A DNA stretch of 64,000 nucleotides from assembly GCA_963704535.1 (NCBI GenBank), contig OY969916.1:2976001-3040000 (forward strand). The letters are read 5' to 3'. The position numbers and the translations under genes were made by a program. Positions within the stretch are counted from its first letter, which is position 1; every line of letters starts with the position of its first letter. Under the pieces are notes generated by a model. The model searched no databases. It had not been told where the DNA came from and was given only the letters and a program-made list of their open reading frames with translations. This document shows, one piece after another, positions 41,085 to 48,456 of the stretch. Origin of the DNA: G963704535 sp963704535. Lineage in GTDB: Bacteria; Chloroflexota; Chloroflexia; Chloroflexales; Roseiflexaceae.

Positions 41085-41475
41085 GGCAACTCCTTGCTCC
41101 AATTCCCCGGATCACCGGATCGACATTGTAAACAAGACGGTGGAGCGAACAGACAGCAGAGCAAGGCCGCTCGGTGGATCTTGCTTGGGCTGCCACTGCC
41201 GCCACAGCACATGTGAGTTGGCGCGTTTTCGTCATCGAAGGAAGCATGACCTGATCATGGTCATGAGTAGATTATAGATCAAAAAATAGTTTTGCTATAT
41301 CGCCCTCCCAGGCCGCGCCGGCCGGATTGCAGGACATATGTCCCTTCTCAGTTGCTGTTTTCCTCTATACAATGGGCTGGAAGCCTGTCATGCCGCCATT
41401 TTCGCGATCACATCCTGGTGCCAATGATGGGATGACAATTTAGTGATTTTTTGTCTGTTCGCGCTAGGGGGATGT
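41085..41475. promoter_or_regulatory. Divergent promoter region, regulator / ABC operon
   Basis: 391 bp without a gene. It contains one perfect palindrome (41332-41343), a locally AT-rich stretch around 41270-41300 that could hold promoter elements, and the AGGGGGA ribosome-binding site of the ABC gene at 41466-41472. I could not assign -35/-10 boxes with confidence. Confidence 0.5.
41332..41343. promoter_or_regulatory. Palindromic operator candidate, site 1
   Basis: Perfect 12-bp palindrome GGACATATGTCC. Read on the minus strand, the context is AAGGGACATATGTCCT, as at the other three sites. It lies 133 bp upstream of the ABC ATPase start and about 248 bp upstream of the regulator start. Confidence 0.65.
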
Positions 41476-42297
41476 GTGTTCAAGCGCTTCCTTGGCCGAT
41501 CCGCGCAGACCGCCGTCGCAGAGGCCCGCGGTGGTCGGGGGGCAGCCGCCTTTATTGAGCTGCGGCGCGTGATGAAAACCTACCAGAGCGCCGCCGGCCT
41601 GTTCACCGCGCTCCACAATATCGATCTCCAGGTCAACGCCGGCGAGTTCATCGCCGTGATCGGCAAATCCGGCAGTGGCAAATCGACCCTGATCAACATC
41701 TTGACCGGCATCGATCGGCCCAGTTCGGGCGAGGTGTTTGTCGGCCAGACCGCTGTGCATACGCTGAACGAGAACCAGATAGCGGTCTGGCGGGGGCGCA
41801 CGGTGGGCGTGATCTTCCAATTCTTCCAACTGCTCCCCACCCTCACAATCCTGGAAAACGTTATGCTTCCGATGGATTTCTGCGCTATCTATTCTGAGCA
41901 GGAACGCCGGGAGCGCGCGCTCCACCTGCTTGAGTTGGTCGATATGGCCGATCACGCGCGGAAGCTACCATCAACGGTATCGGGCGGGCAACAGCAGCGT
42001 GCTGCGATCGCTCGCGCGCTCGCCAATGATCCGCCGCTGCTGGTGGCCGATGAGCCGACGGGGAATCTCAACTCGCGGACAGCCGCAGCTATTTACCAGT
42101 TGTTTGAAAATTTGGTTGCCGATGGCAAAACAATTCTGATGGTCACGCATGATCAAGATCTGTCGCAGCGTGTAGGGCGCACTGTTCTCGTGGCCGACGG
42201 CACGCTTACAGAGCTAGGGAACGCACATGAAGAAATGGTTGCTGAGTGGCATCGCGGTGACTTTGATCGGAACTATTCTCTATCTCGCGCTGGGTAG
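41476..42297 (+). CDS. ABC transporter ATP-binding protein (MacB/LolD type)
   Basis: 273 residues from GTG 41476, which has AGGGGGA 3 bp upstream; an upstream in-frame GTG at 41443 would add 11 residues without a good ribosome-binding site. Motifs: Walker A GKSGSGKST, Q-loop FQFFQLLPTLT, signature VSGGQQQR, Walker B LLVADEPTGNLN, and switch His in MVTHD. The short single domain and LolD/MacB-like sequence indicate the ATPase of a tripartite-type exporter or lipoprotein-release system. Its 3' end overlaps the adaptor gene by 71 bp in another frame, which is longer than usual and may reflect a small C-terminal extension. No FtsX/MacB-type permease is present downstream. It probably serves product export or self-resistance, by context. 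Confidence 0.9.
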   Translation: MFKRFLGRSAQTAVAEARGGRGAAAFIELRRVMKTYQSAAGLFTALHNIDLQVNAGEFIAVIGKSGSGKSTLINILTGIDRPSSGEVFVGQTAVHTLNENQIAVWRGRTVGVIFQFFQLLPTLTILENVMLPMDFCAIYSEQERRERALHLLELVDMADHARKLPSTVSGGQQQRAAIARALANDPPLLVADEPTGNLNSRTAAAIYQLFENLVADGKTILMVTHDQDLSQRVGRTVLVADGTLTELGNAHEEMVAEWHRGDFDRNYSLSRAG

Positions 42298-43732
42298 GCA
42301 GCAAACCAGCCAGGCCCAGGAGCGCGCCCTGGGCGAGCTTGAGCCGACGGCCCTGGCCGACCCGCATGTGATAGTCGAAGGGAAGGTTGTTCCGGTCGCG
42401 AGCGCCGAGTTGCGCTTTACGGCCGGTGGCGTGATCCAGGAATTGCTGGTCAAAGAGGGCGACCAGGTCGCGGCCAATGCGCCGCTCGCGCGCCTGGACA
42501 CGCGCGAGCTGGAGCTGCGCGCGGCACAGGCGCAAGCACAGCTCGACCAGGCGAAGGCCCAGTATGTGGCGCTGGAGACGGGAGCATCGCCTGAGGAAAT
42601 CGCGGTTGCCAAGGCCCAGGTGGAGCATTCGCTTGCCCAGTTCCGCGCGGTCAGCGGCGATATAACTGCCAGCGACATTACCGCCGCCAAGGCTCGGCTG
42701 GATCAGGCCCGCGCGCATCTTGCACAACTGACAGCCGGGCCGAAAACAACCGATGTGCAGGCGGCACAGGCGAAGCTCGATCAGGCCAATACGATCGCGG
42801 TGACCACACGCGACAACCTCTCGGCGGCGAAAACGCTCGCTCAGGCCGACATGGAGAAGGCCGCGAACAATCTGCGCGACAAACAGGATGCGTATAACCA
42901 GATCTACTGGGAGAACCAGCGGGCCGGCGCGCAACTCGCTACAACCCCGGCTGATATCCAGCAGCAGGCCAAGGATCGCGAGGCGGCCGCGCTGCGGGCC
43001 GTGCAGAACGCCGAGCACGATCTTGAGCAGGCGCGTGTGACATACGAGAACGCCCGGCAGGCCGAGGTCAGCGGGCTCGACGAAGCCCAGGCCACCATGC
43101 GCGAAGCACAGGCGAACCTCGATAAGTTGATCGCCGGAACAGATGCCGATCAACTGGCGGCCGCGCGAGCCGAGGTCGCCCAGGCGCAAGCCGATTACGC
43201 CAGGCTCGTGGGCGATCAGCGCGCCGGCAATGTCGATGTGGCTCAGGCCGGCATCGACATCTCGCAAGCTGAGGTCGCGCGCCTGACGGCAGAGCCGCGG
43301 ACGACTGATCTCGCAGCGGCGCACGCCAATGTCTCCATTTCCGAAGTCGTGCTCAAACAGGCCCAGCTTGCACTCGCTCAGGCGACACTGGTCTCGCCGA
43401 TCAATGGCACCGTCGTCCTGATGAACCTGAAAGTTGGCGAGGTGGCAGGCCCAGGCGATATCGCGGTAGTTGTGGCGGACCTCAATCAGTGGCACATTGA
43501 AACCACCGATCTGACCGAACTGAAAGTCGCGAAGATTTACGTGCAGTCGCCGGTGACGATCACCTTCGACGCGCTCCCGCAGGTCACAATCGAGGGTACG
43601 GTGAGCCGCATCAAGCAGCGCGGCGAGAACGTCCAGGGCGAGATCAGCTATGTTGCTATCATCGTCCCCGGTACGCCAGACTCGCGGCTGCGCTGGAACA
43701 TGACCGCCTCTGTCTCGATCGAGGCCAGGTGA
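42227..43732 (+). CDS. HlyD/MacA-like periplasmic adaptor (membrane fusion) protein
   Basis: 501 residues. An N-terminal signal/anchor (MKKWLLSGIAVTLIGTILYL) is followed by a lipoyl-like half-motif (VIVEGKVVPVASAEL, GGVIQELLVKEGDQV). Residues about 90-390 form a very long Ala/Gln/Asp-rich coiled-coil hairpin with repeats such as AQAKLDQA and EVAQAQADYARL. The second lipoyl half (LVSPINGTVVLMNLKVGEV) and a beta-barrel domain come last. This order is that of MacA/HlyD adaptors, which couple an inner-membrane ABC pump to an outer factor. The hairpin is longer than in typical MacA proteins. It is co-directional with, and overlaps, the ABC ATPase gene. A perfect 23-bp-arm hairpin terminates the operon. 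The missing permease makes the transport mechanism unclear. Confidence 0.88.
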   Translation: MKKWLLSGIAVTLIGTILYLALGRQQTSQAQERALGELEPTALADPHVIVEGKVVPVASAELRFTAGGVIQELLVKEGDQVAANAPLARLDTRELELRAAQAQAQLDQAKAQYVALETGASPEEIAVAKAQVEHSLAQFRAVSGDITASDITAAKARLDQARAHLAQLTAGPKTTDVQAAQAKLDQANTIAVTTRDNLSAAKTLAQADMEKAANNLRDKQDAYNQIYWENQRAGAQLATTPADIQQQAKDREAAALRAVQNAEHDLEQARVTYENARQAEVSGLDEAQATMREAQANLDKLIAGTDADQLAAARAEVAQAQADYARLVGDQRAGNVDVAQAGIDISQAEVARLTAEPRTTDLAAAHANVSISEVVLKQAQLALAQATLVSPINGTVVLMNLKVGEVAGPGDIAVVVADLNQWHIETTDLTELKVAKIYVQSPVTITFDALPQVTIEGTVSRIKQRGENVQGEISYVAIIVPGTPDSRLRWNMTASVSIEAR

Positions 43733-43790
43733 GCAAGCTGTTTGAACAGGGGTCGTCTTGGCAATGTTCGCGCACAATCCCAGCGTGCGC

Positions 43791-43843
43791 GGGGGTTTTT
43801 GGGGTGCTCGCGGCCGCCCGCCGCGAGCACCCCAAAAACCCCC
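43791..43843. terminator. Perfect 23-bp inverted repeat, bidirectional terminator
   Basis: The left arm is 43791-43813 (GGGGG-TTTTT-GGGG-TGCTCGCGG), the loop is CCGCCCG, and the right arm is 43821-43843, an exact reverse complement. TTTTC follows. It sits between the convergent adaptor gene (+) and Ccr-like gene (-), so it should terminate both. Confidence 0.75.
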
Positions 43844-43868
43844 TTTTCAAGCAGCCTCTGAAACCCCT

Positions 43869-45005
43869 CTAGAACACCTGGCCGGTCTCGACCGCGATCT
43901 TGCCCATATGGCACGCCTCACCCTGCAACGCTTGCGCCGCAGGAATATGCTCAAATGGCATTGTCTTCCAGAGAATCGGGCGGATGCGCTGCTCGAGGAT
44001 CAGGCGGTTGGCGCGCTCGGCATCATACGAGTTCGCGAAATGCGAGCCGATCACGGTTTTCTGGCGCATCCAGAGATAACGGACATCAAAGTTCAGATTG
44101 TAGCCTGAGGTCGCCCCGCATACGACGATCCGACCGAACTTGCTGCATAGGAACATGCTGGCGGGAAATGTTTCCTGGCCAACGTGCTCGAACACAATAT
44201 CCGGGTCGTGGCCGTTCGACATGGCGCGAAGCGCCCGGCCAAACTCGCGCATACCTGCGCTATTGCTGAGATCGAACTCCTTGCGGTTAAGGACCCGATC
44301 GGCGCCAAGCTCGCGGCAGAATGCCATCTTCTCCTCGGAGGAGACGATGCAAAGCGGGGTGGCCCCATACAGATGGCACAACTGGATGGCGAAGACGCCA
44401 AGGCCGCCGGCCGCGCCCCAGATCAGCACATATTCGCCGGCCTGAATGTGCGCTCGCGTCACAAGCATGCGGTAGGCGGTAAAGTAGCACAGGCTGTATG
44501 AAGCGGCCTCCTGCCAGCTCAGGTGGGCCGGCTTGGGCAACAACTGCTGCGCCTGCACCCGCGCAAAGGGCGCAAACGCGCCCCAATTCGTCTCATAGCC
44601 CCAGATCTTCTGCTCCTCGCACGCCAGCGGGTCGAAGCCACTACAGTAGGCGCATTGATTGCAGCTTACATTGCAATGCACGACGACCTCATCGCCAGGC
44701 TTCCAGCGCTTGACCGCCTCGCCGACCTGCCACACCACACCAGCCGCATCGCTGCCGGTGATCAGGAAATCGTAGCCTGTTTTGAGACGCGAGAGCGGCA
44801 CCGGCTGGCCCATGCAGGCCCAGAGGCCATTGTAGTTGATACCGGCAGCCTTCACCTGTACCAGCACATCGTTTGGCCCAATCTTGGGCACCTCGACATA
44901 CTCCATCTGCATCGCTTTGTGCGGGATCCCGTGGCGATGCTCGCGAATGACCCACGCCGGCATTTCCTTCGGCGTGATACTTGGCCGCAGTTGAGCGAGC
45001 TTCAT
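43869..45005 (-). CDS. Crotonyl-CoA carboxylase/reductase-like MDR enzyme
   Basis: 378 residues from ATG 45005 (AAGGAG 7 bp upstream). It is a medium-chain dehydrogenase/reductase whose sequence follows the Ccr family: GINYNGLWA near the N-terminus, GSDAAGVVWQVG, IWGYETNWGAFA, NADPH-binding WGAAGGLGVFAIQL, DPDIVFEHVGQETF and VRYLWMRQKTVIGSHFAN. The residues that place CO2 in characterised Ccr enzymes (Asn in NYN, Glu in GYE, His in GSHFAN) appear conserved by my alignment, with Phe replaced by Tyr before the Glu. It is shorter than typical Ccr (roughly 410-450 residues), and the insertion before IWGYE is replaced by a Cys-rich segment. Predicted role: reductive carboxylation of an enoyl-CoA to a substituted malonyl extender unit. 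A plain enoyl reductase is possible. It lies 87 bp downstream of the thioesterase in the same operon. Confidence 0.8.
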   Translation of the reverse strand: MKLAQLRPSITPKEMPAWVIREHRHGIPHKAMQMEYVEVPKIGPNDVLVQVKAAGINYNGLWACMGQPVPLSRLKTGYDFLITGSDAAGVVWQVGEAVKRWKPGDEVVVHCNVSCNQCAYCSGFDPLACEEQKIWGYETNWGAFAPFARVQAQQLLPKPAHLSWQEAASYSLCYFTAYRMLVTRAHIQAGEYVLIWGAAGGLGVFAIQLCHLYGATPLCIVSSEEKMAFCRELGADRVLNRKEFDLSNSAGMREFGRALRAMSNGHDPDIVFEHVGQETFPASMFLCSKFGRIVVCGATSGYNLNFDVRYLWMRQKTVIGSHFANSYDAERANRLILEQRIRPILWKTMPFEHIPAAQALQGEACHMGKIAVETGQVF

Positions 45006-45076
45006 TGTCTCTCTCCTTGGTCATCCTATGAGGCAGCGCCTCACACACAGCAATGAAAATGTGGGAAAGATTTCTC

Positions 45077-45096
45077 TTGAGGGGCGACCCCCTCAA
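45077..45096. repeat. G/C-rich hairpin between thioesterase and Ccr-like genes
   Basis: TTGAGGGG (45077-45084) pairs with CCCCTCAA (45089-45096), followed by CTCCCCCTTTTTT. It is a short member of the intergenic hairpin family. The thioesterase stop codon lies inside it, so the last residues of that protein (QKKGGV) are encoded by repeat DNA. Confidence 0.7.
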
Positions 45097-45884
45097 ACTC
45101 CCCCTTTTTTCTGTGGGTAGGCTATACCTGCCCGGCCGTATGGAGATTGCTGGACGATCGCCTGAATGAGCTGCGGCTGGGCGGTGTTTAGAAAAAAGTG
45201 GTCGCCGGCAAGCATGCGTAGCTGGAAAGCACCGCGGGTCTGTTGTGCCCATCCACCGAGTTCGCCGGCGTCTACGATCGTATCCTGGGTGCCACCAAAG
45301 GCGCTGATAGGGATATTGAGCGGCGGCTCGTCGCTGTAGGTGTAGCACTCGTTGATCGCAAAATCGGCGCGAAGAACCGGCAGTAGCATACCCAGTAGCT
45401 CCGGGTCCTGGAAGACGACTTCGGGGGTACCGTTAAATGTACGCAATGTCGCGATCAGCTCGGGCTCCGGCATCAGGTAGACCGGTCGCTGCCGCACTTG
45501 AATTTGGGGAGGGACGCGCGCCGAAACAAACAGCGCCTTGAGGTTTGTCTGACCCTGGCGGCGTAGCTCACGCGCCAGTTCAAAGGAGATGATCGCGCCC
45601 ATACTGTGACCAAAGAACGCGAACGGCTTATCAAAGCATGATGCCAGCGTCTCGGCCAAGACCCCCGTAAGCGGGGCCACGTGGTCGAAGAGCGGCTCTC
45701 GCATACGTGTTTCACGGCCGGGGAGCTGCACGGCGCAGAGCTCAATACTCGCCGGCAGATGCGCCGGCCAGGTGTAGAACCCCGAGGCGCTGCCGCCGGC
45801 ATATGGGAAGCAGAACAGCCGCATGGATGCGCCGGGATTGGGCTTGGGGTAGACAACCCATCTGTTCGCTGTAGATGTGATCAT
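45093..45884 (-). CDS. Type II thioesterase
   Basis: 263 residues from ATG 45884; GTG 45890 is also in frame, but AGGT lies 6 bp upstream of the ATG. An alpha/beta-hydrolase of the stand-alone TEII family: RLFCFPYAGGSASGFYTW at the N-terminus, AVQLPGRETRMREP, nucleophile elbow FFGHSMGA (Ser), Asp in GGTQDTIVDAGE and His in GDHFFLN. TEIIs clear misacylated or stalled chains from carrier proteins in PKS/NRPS assembly lines, which fits here. The C-terminal six residues come from an intergenic hairpin repeat. It is the first gene of a minus-strand operon with the Ccr-like gene. A GGACACATGTCC site lies 79 bp upstream. Confidence 0.92.
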   Translation of the reverse strand: MITSTANRWVVYPKPNPGASMRLFCFPYAGGSASGFYTWPAHLPASIELCAVQLPGRETRMREPLFDHVAPLTGVLAETLASCFDKPFAFFGHSMGAIISFELARELRRQGQTNLKALFVSARVPPQIQVRQRPVYLMPEPELIATLRTFNGTPEVVFQDPELLGMLLPVLRADFAINECYTYSDEPPLNIPISAFGGTQDTIVDAGELGGWAQQTRGAFQLRMLAGDHFFLNTAQPQLIQAIVQQSPYGRAGIAYPQKKGGV

Positions 45885-45962
45885 GAACACACCTGGACAG
45901 GTAATATGAGCACAAACTGCCTGGATAACTTATTCTAGTGGATTCGCCGAGCTGCCTACAAG

Positions 45963-45974
45963 GGACACATGTCC
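45963..45974. promoter_or_regulatory. Palindromic operator candidate, site 2 (one mismatch)
   Basis: GGACACATGTCC, one base from the perfect palindrome, in the context AAGGGACACATGTCCT. It lies 79 bp upstream of the thioesterase start, a typical operator distance. Confidence 0.6.
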
Positions 45975-46004
45975 TCAAAGTATCGAGGTATGAACCTGTC
46001 TGAG

Positions 46005-46103
46005 AGACTGTTTGAAAAGGGGGGAGTTTGAGGGGACTGCCCCTCAAGAATCCTCTTTCCACCCTGGATCATAGGCGAGACAATGCCCTTTCAAACAGTT
46101 TCT
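46005..46103. repeat. Imperfect long palindrome with G/C-rich core
   Basis: The outer arm AGACTGTTTGAAA (46005-46017) is complementary to the TTTCAAACAGTTTCT end at 46089-46103. The core has TTGAGGGG facing CCCCTCAA. The same arm and core sequence make up the 68-bp units at 49916-50119, so these are one repeat family. Confidence 0.75.
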
Positions 46104-46174
46104 GAGATGTGGGGGTGTTTACAACCGTGTGGAGACAGCATTGTCGCCACACGGCTTGGCTTATCACTGCATAC

Positions 46175-46284
46175 GGGCACAATATATAGCAAACCTATTT
46201 GAGTTGTAAATGTGGGTGGGCTTTTCTGTGGGGCTTCCCCCACACCCCCTTTTACAACTCATTTAGGAACGCTATAGTGTGCCC
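46175..46284. mobile_element. 110-bp MITE-like palindromic element
   Basis: The left arm (46175-46210) and the right arm (46251-46284, reverse complement) share GGGCACA, TATAGC, CCT and a perfect GAGTTGTAAA, with a 2-bp gap. The centre is a TGTGGGG/CCCCACA-type hairpin. ATAC immediately precedes the left end and immediately follows the right end, a possible 4-bp target-site duplication. There is no coding capacity, so any mobilisation would be in trans. Confidence 0.6.
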
Positions 46285-46299
46285 ATACGAATAACTGCA

Positions 46300-46635
46300 C
46301 TAGGGCAGCGGCGGGAGCGTCGGTAGCGGTTGGCTCGGATCGGCAGTGGCGGTCGCCACAATCGCCGTCGAGGTCTTAGCGAAAGCCGTGGCCGTCTGGG
46401 CGTACGAAGTCGGCACCGATGCCGTGACCGTCTTCGCTATCGCGCTTGCCGTCGGCGCATAGGCCGTGGCCGTCTTGGCGTAGGATGTCGCCAGATAAAT
46501 CGCCGTCTTGTACGGCGGCAGCGTCGGCAGCGGCGGCAGCGGCGGCGGCAGCGCCTGGTTGGTGGCTGACGCTACCGCGATGGTTCCAAGAATCAGGGAT
46601 GCCGCGATCACGGCCTTAGCAATGAATACCTTCAT
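46300..46635 (-). CDS. Small exported Ala/Thr-repeat protein, unknown function
   Basis: 111 residues from ATG 46635, chosen because GAGGAG lies a few bases upstream; the longer in-frame start lacks this. Residues 1-25 (MKVFIAKAVIAASLILGT...) look like a signal peptide, probably cleaved after VASA. Then come a proline-rich stretch (PPPLPPLPTLPPYK), degenerate repeats of the form A-K-T-A-T-A about 11 residues apart across residues 45-95, and a second Pro-Leu-rich end (PLPTLPPLP). The mirror-like Pro-rich flanks and repeated AKTATA/AKTVTA/AQTATA core suggest an extended secreted or surface protein. I do not recognise the family. A relation to the cluster product is not shown; it may be unrelated. 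Confidence 0.65.
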   Translation of the reverse strand: MKVFIAKAVIAASLILGTIAVASATNQALPPPLPPLPTLPPYKTAIYLATSYAKTATAYAPTASAIAKTVTASVPTSYAQTATAFAKTSTAIVATATADPSQPLPTLPPLP

Positions 46636-47174
46636 GCGTGATACTCCTCTCCAGAGCGGATGAACCCATCCTCTGGCTATTGACAACACGTACGTATCCT
46701 CGAGTGTGACTGGTTGTGTTTCTCTGGCGTGCTCCTTTCTTGGCTCCGAATTTATGCGATACAGTCGGTAAGATTCATGGTCTTAGCCAAGGCTCTTGTC
46801 TTACGTATGGTGGAAGCAACCGGCAACATACGCTGCTGGGAAGAGGAGGTGGCGCTGCTGATACGGCCCGTGAAAGCGCGGCGCTAATGGTGTGGTGGAT
46901 AACGGATCGGGGGAAATGGCTGCTAAGACAAGGTTCAAAGCCACTTTACAGTTGCAGCGAAAAAGGGGAGTTGGAGGGGCTGCCGGCCGATAGTTTCTCA
47001 CCACCAAGGCACCAAGTCACCGAGCCTTTGTGTCTTCATGTCTTGGACAAGGTTTCGGAAGGCGTCATTCCACTTTACAATGTGGGTGGGGGAGACTGAG
47101 GGGGCAGCCCCCTCAAACCCCCTTTTTTTCCCAGAACTGTAAAGCTCCCAGGAACCTTGTCTTGGTGGTAAACC
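46636..47174. other. Gene-poor region with repeats
   Basis: 539 bp with no gene I can support. 46915-46985 holds a partial repeat copy (AAGACAAGGTTC, CACTTTACAGTT, a G-rich core), and 46993-47173 holds a full element. The remaining part near 46640-46910 shows nothing recognisable beyond the likely promoter of the small exported protein. Confidence 0.6.
46993..47173 (+). repeat. About 180-bp palindromic repeat, left flank of FkbH gene
   Basis: It begins GTTTCTCACCACCAAGG and ends CTTGGTGGTAAAC, with internal complementary segments GACAAGGTTTC/GGAACCTTGTC and CTTTACA/TGTAAAG around a TGAGGGGGCAGCCCCCTCA hairpin. The same sequence occurs inverted at 48291-48427. It ends 1 bp before the FkbH-like stop codon. 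Confidence 0.75.
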
Positions 47175-48268
47175 CTAGCCAGGAGTGTGTACCTCGACGT
47201 ACTGGGGGAAGTCCTGGATACGGCTCAGGTCGTTTTCAAAGAGAATGAAGTTGCCGGAGCGGCTCACCTCACGGAAATCGCCAAATTTGTAGGTGATGTA
47301 CATCATACGGTTGCGGTCATTCGACACGAACTCGGCTTGCAGCCGCACATTGGCCGCCTTGGCAAGCCGCATCATGTGGTTGACCATAATAGTGCCCACG
47401 CCACGCGACATCACCCGGCACGACATGAGCAGCAGTTTGATGATCCAGATATCCGGCTGGCATTCGACCAATGTCAAGCCAATCTTGCCGTATGTCCCAT
47501 ACTTATCGTCAAGCGAGGAGACCAGCACCAGGTGGCTGTCCGAGTGGATGAATGCCTTGAGTTCATCGTACGAATACGTGTAGCCGGTCGTGTTGAGCTG
47601 GTGTGTTCGCACCGTCAACTCCTCGGCGCGTTGCAGATCGCTCTCCTGGGCAGGAGCGATCGTAAACACCATCCCAAGCGTCGCCAGGAACTCCTCGTCC
47701 GAGCCGACGAATGTTTCTTCGGCCTGGTTACGCTGCACATCGCTCAGATACATGTGCCGCCGCAGCTTCGAATCCTCGGTTATAAAGCGCGGCTGCATCG
47801 CCTTCATATCAGGAATTTGCGCGATATTCGAACGCATCGATACAGAGCACCGTAGGCAGCACAAACGCAACTTCTTCGCGCTCGAACGGCTGATCATCGA
47901 CAAAAGCGATCGCGTCGAAACCGATATTGATCGACTTCGCGATATTTTTGATCGAGTCGGCCTTAGAGTTCCAGGTAATCTGCGGGTACAGAAAATAGTC
48001 GGTGAAGTCCTAGCTGTTTCAGCTTCTCCATCGCCATAGCGTGATCGTTGCGGCTGGCGATCGAGTGCAAAATCCCGCGGCTGTCCAGCGTTTTGATGAC
48101 ATCCACGACAGTATCGCGCAGCACGACATTACTATCTTCCAAAAGCACACCATCCCACAGGGTGTTATCGAGATCCCAGACAACACACTTGATGAACTGC
48201 TTTTTAGCCTTTGCGGCGCTTGCGTGCGCGTTCGCTCCGATCTCAGTCGCAACTTGGGAGAGAGTCAT
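47175..48268 (-). pseudogene. fkbH-like: FkbH-like HAD protein (glyceryl-ACP formation), two frameshifts
   Basis: 363 residues once two extra bases are removed (C at 48001/48002 and T at 47831/47832); both corrections restore the family sequence, LGLHDYFLYPQITW and CIDASNIAQIPDM. FkbH proteins take 1,3-bisphosphoglycerate, remove phosphate and load glyceryl onto an ACP. Visible here: HAD motif I DLDNTLWDGVLLED, VDDQPFERE, MQPRFITEDSKLRR, and a C-terminal GNAT-like domain (HQLNTTGYTYS). ATG 48268 gives the usual FkbH N-terminus; an upstream extension to 48394 is translated repeat DNA. It lies downstream of the ACP and acyl-ACP dehydrogenase on the same strand, as in methoxymalonyl-ACP cassettes. 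It is called a pseudogene as sequenced, but consensus errors are at least as likely. Palindromic repeats flank it closely on both sides. Confidence 0.82.
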
Positions 48269-48290
48269 AGTAATTTGGCCTTCCTGTGTG

Positions 48291-48427
48291 CGAAAAAAGG
48301 GGTTTTGAGGGGGCAGCCCCCTCAGTCTCCCTCCACCCACACTGTAAAGTAGATCGGCGTCGCCCGAAACCTTGTCCAAGCCACAAAGACACAAAGGCTT
48401 AGTGACTTGGTGTCTTGGTGGTGAGAA
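48291..48427 (-). repeat. Inverted copy of the 46993 repeat, right flank of FkbH gene
   Basis: Read on the minus strand it runs TTCTCACCACCAAG, AAGCCTTTGTGTCTT, TTGGACAAGGTTTCG, CTTTACAGTGTGGGTGG, then the GAGGGGGCTGCCCCCTC hairpin and a poly-T tract. It is nearly identical to 46993-47135 in the opposite orientation. It ends 22 bp upstream of the FkbH-like start, within the probable read-through leader from the dehydrogenase gene. Confidence 0.75.
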
Positions 48428-48456
48428 TTTATCGCTCTATGTTACGCGAAGCTGTA

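Larger units (their letters stand above)
45885..46299. other. Intergenic region with operator and two palindromic elements
   Basis: 415 bp without a supported gene. It holds the operator-like palindrome at 45963-45974, an imperfect 100-bp palindrome at 46005-46103 and a MITE-like element at 46175-46284. The promoter of the thioesterase operon should lie near 45900-45980. Confidence 0.7.

Noticed and set aside
42206..43777. Long minus-strand frame opposite the adaptor gene
   Set aside because: Its composition reflects the reverse of the Ala/Gln-rich coiled coil; the plus-strand protein has a signal anchor, lipoyl halves and correct length.
46716..47099. Small plus-strand reading frame of 127 codons
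   Set aside because: It runs through palindromic repeats, has no ribosome-binding site and no recognisable domain; the translated repeats explain its length.
48269..48394. N-terminal extension of the FkbH-like gene
   Set aside because: The extra residues are translated from the flanking repeat; family N-termini begin near ATG 48268.
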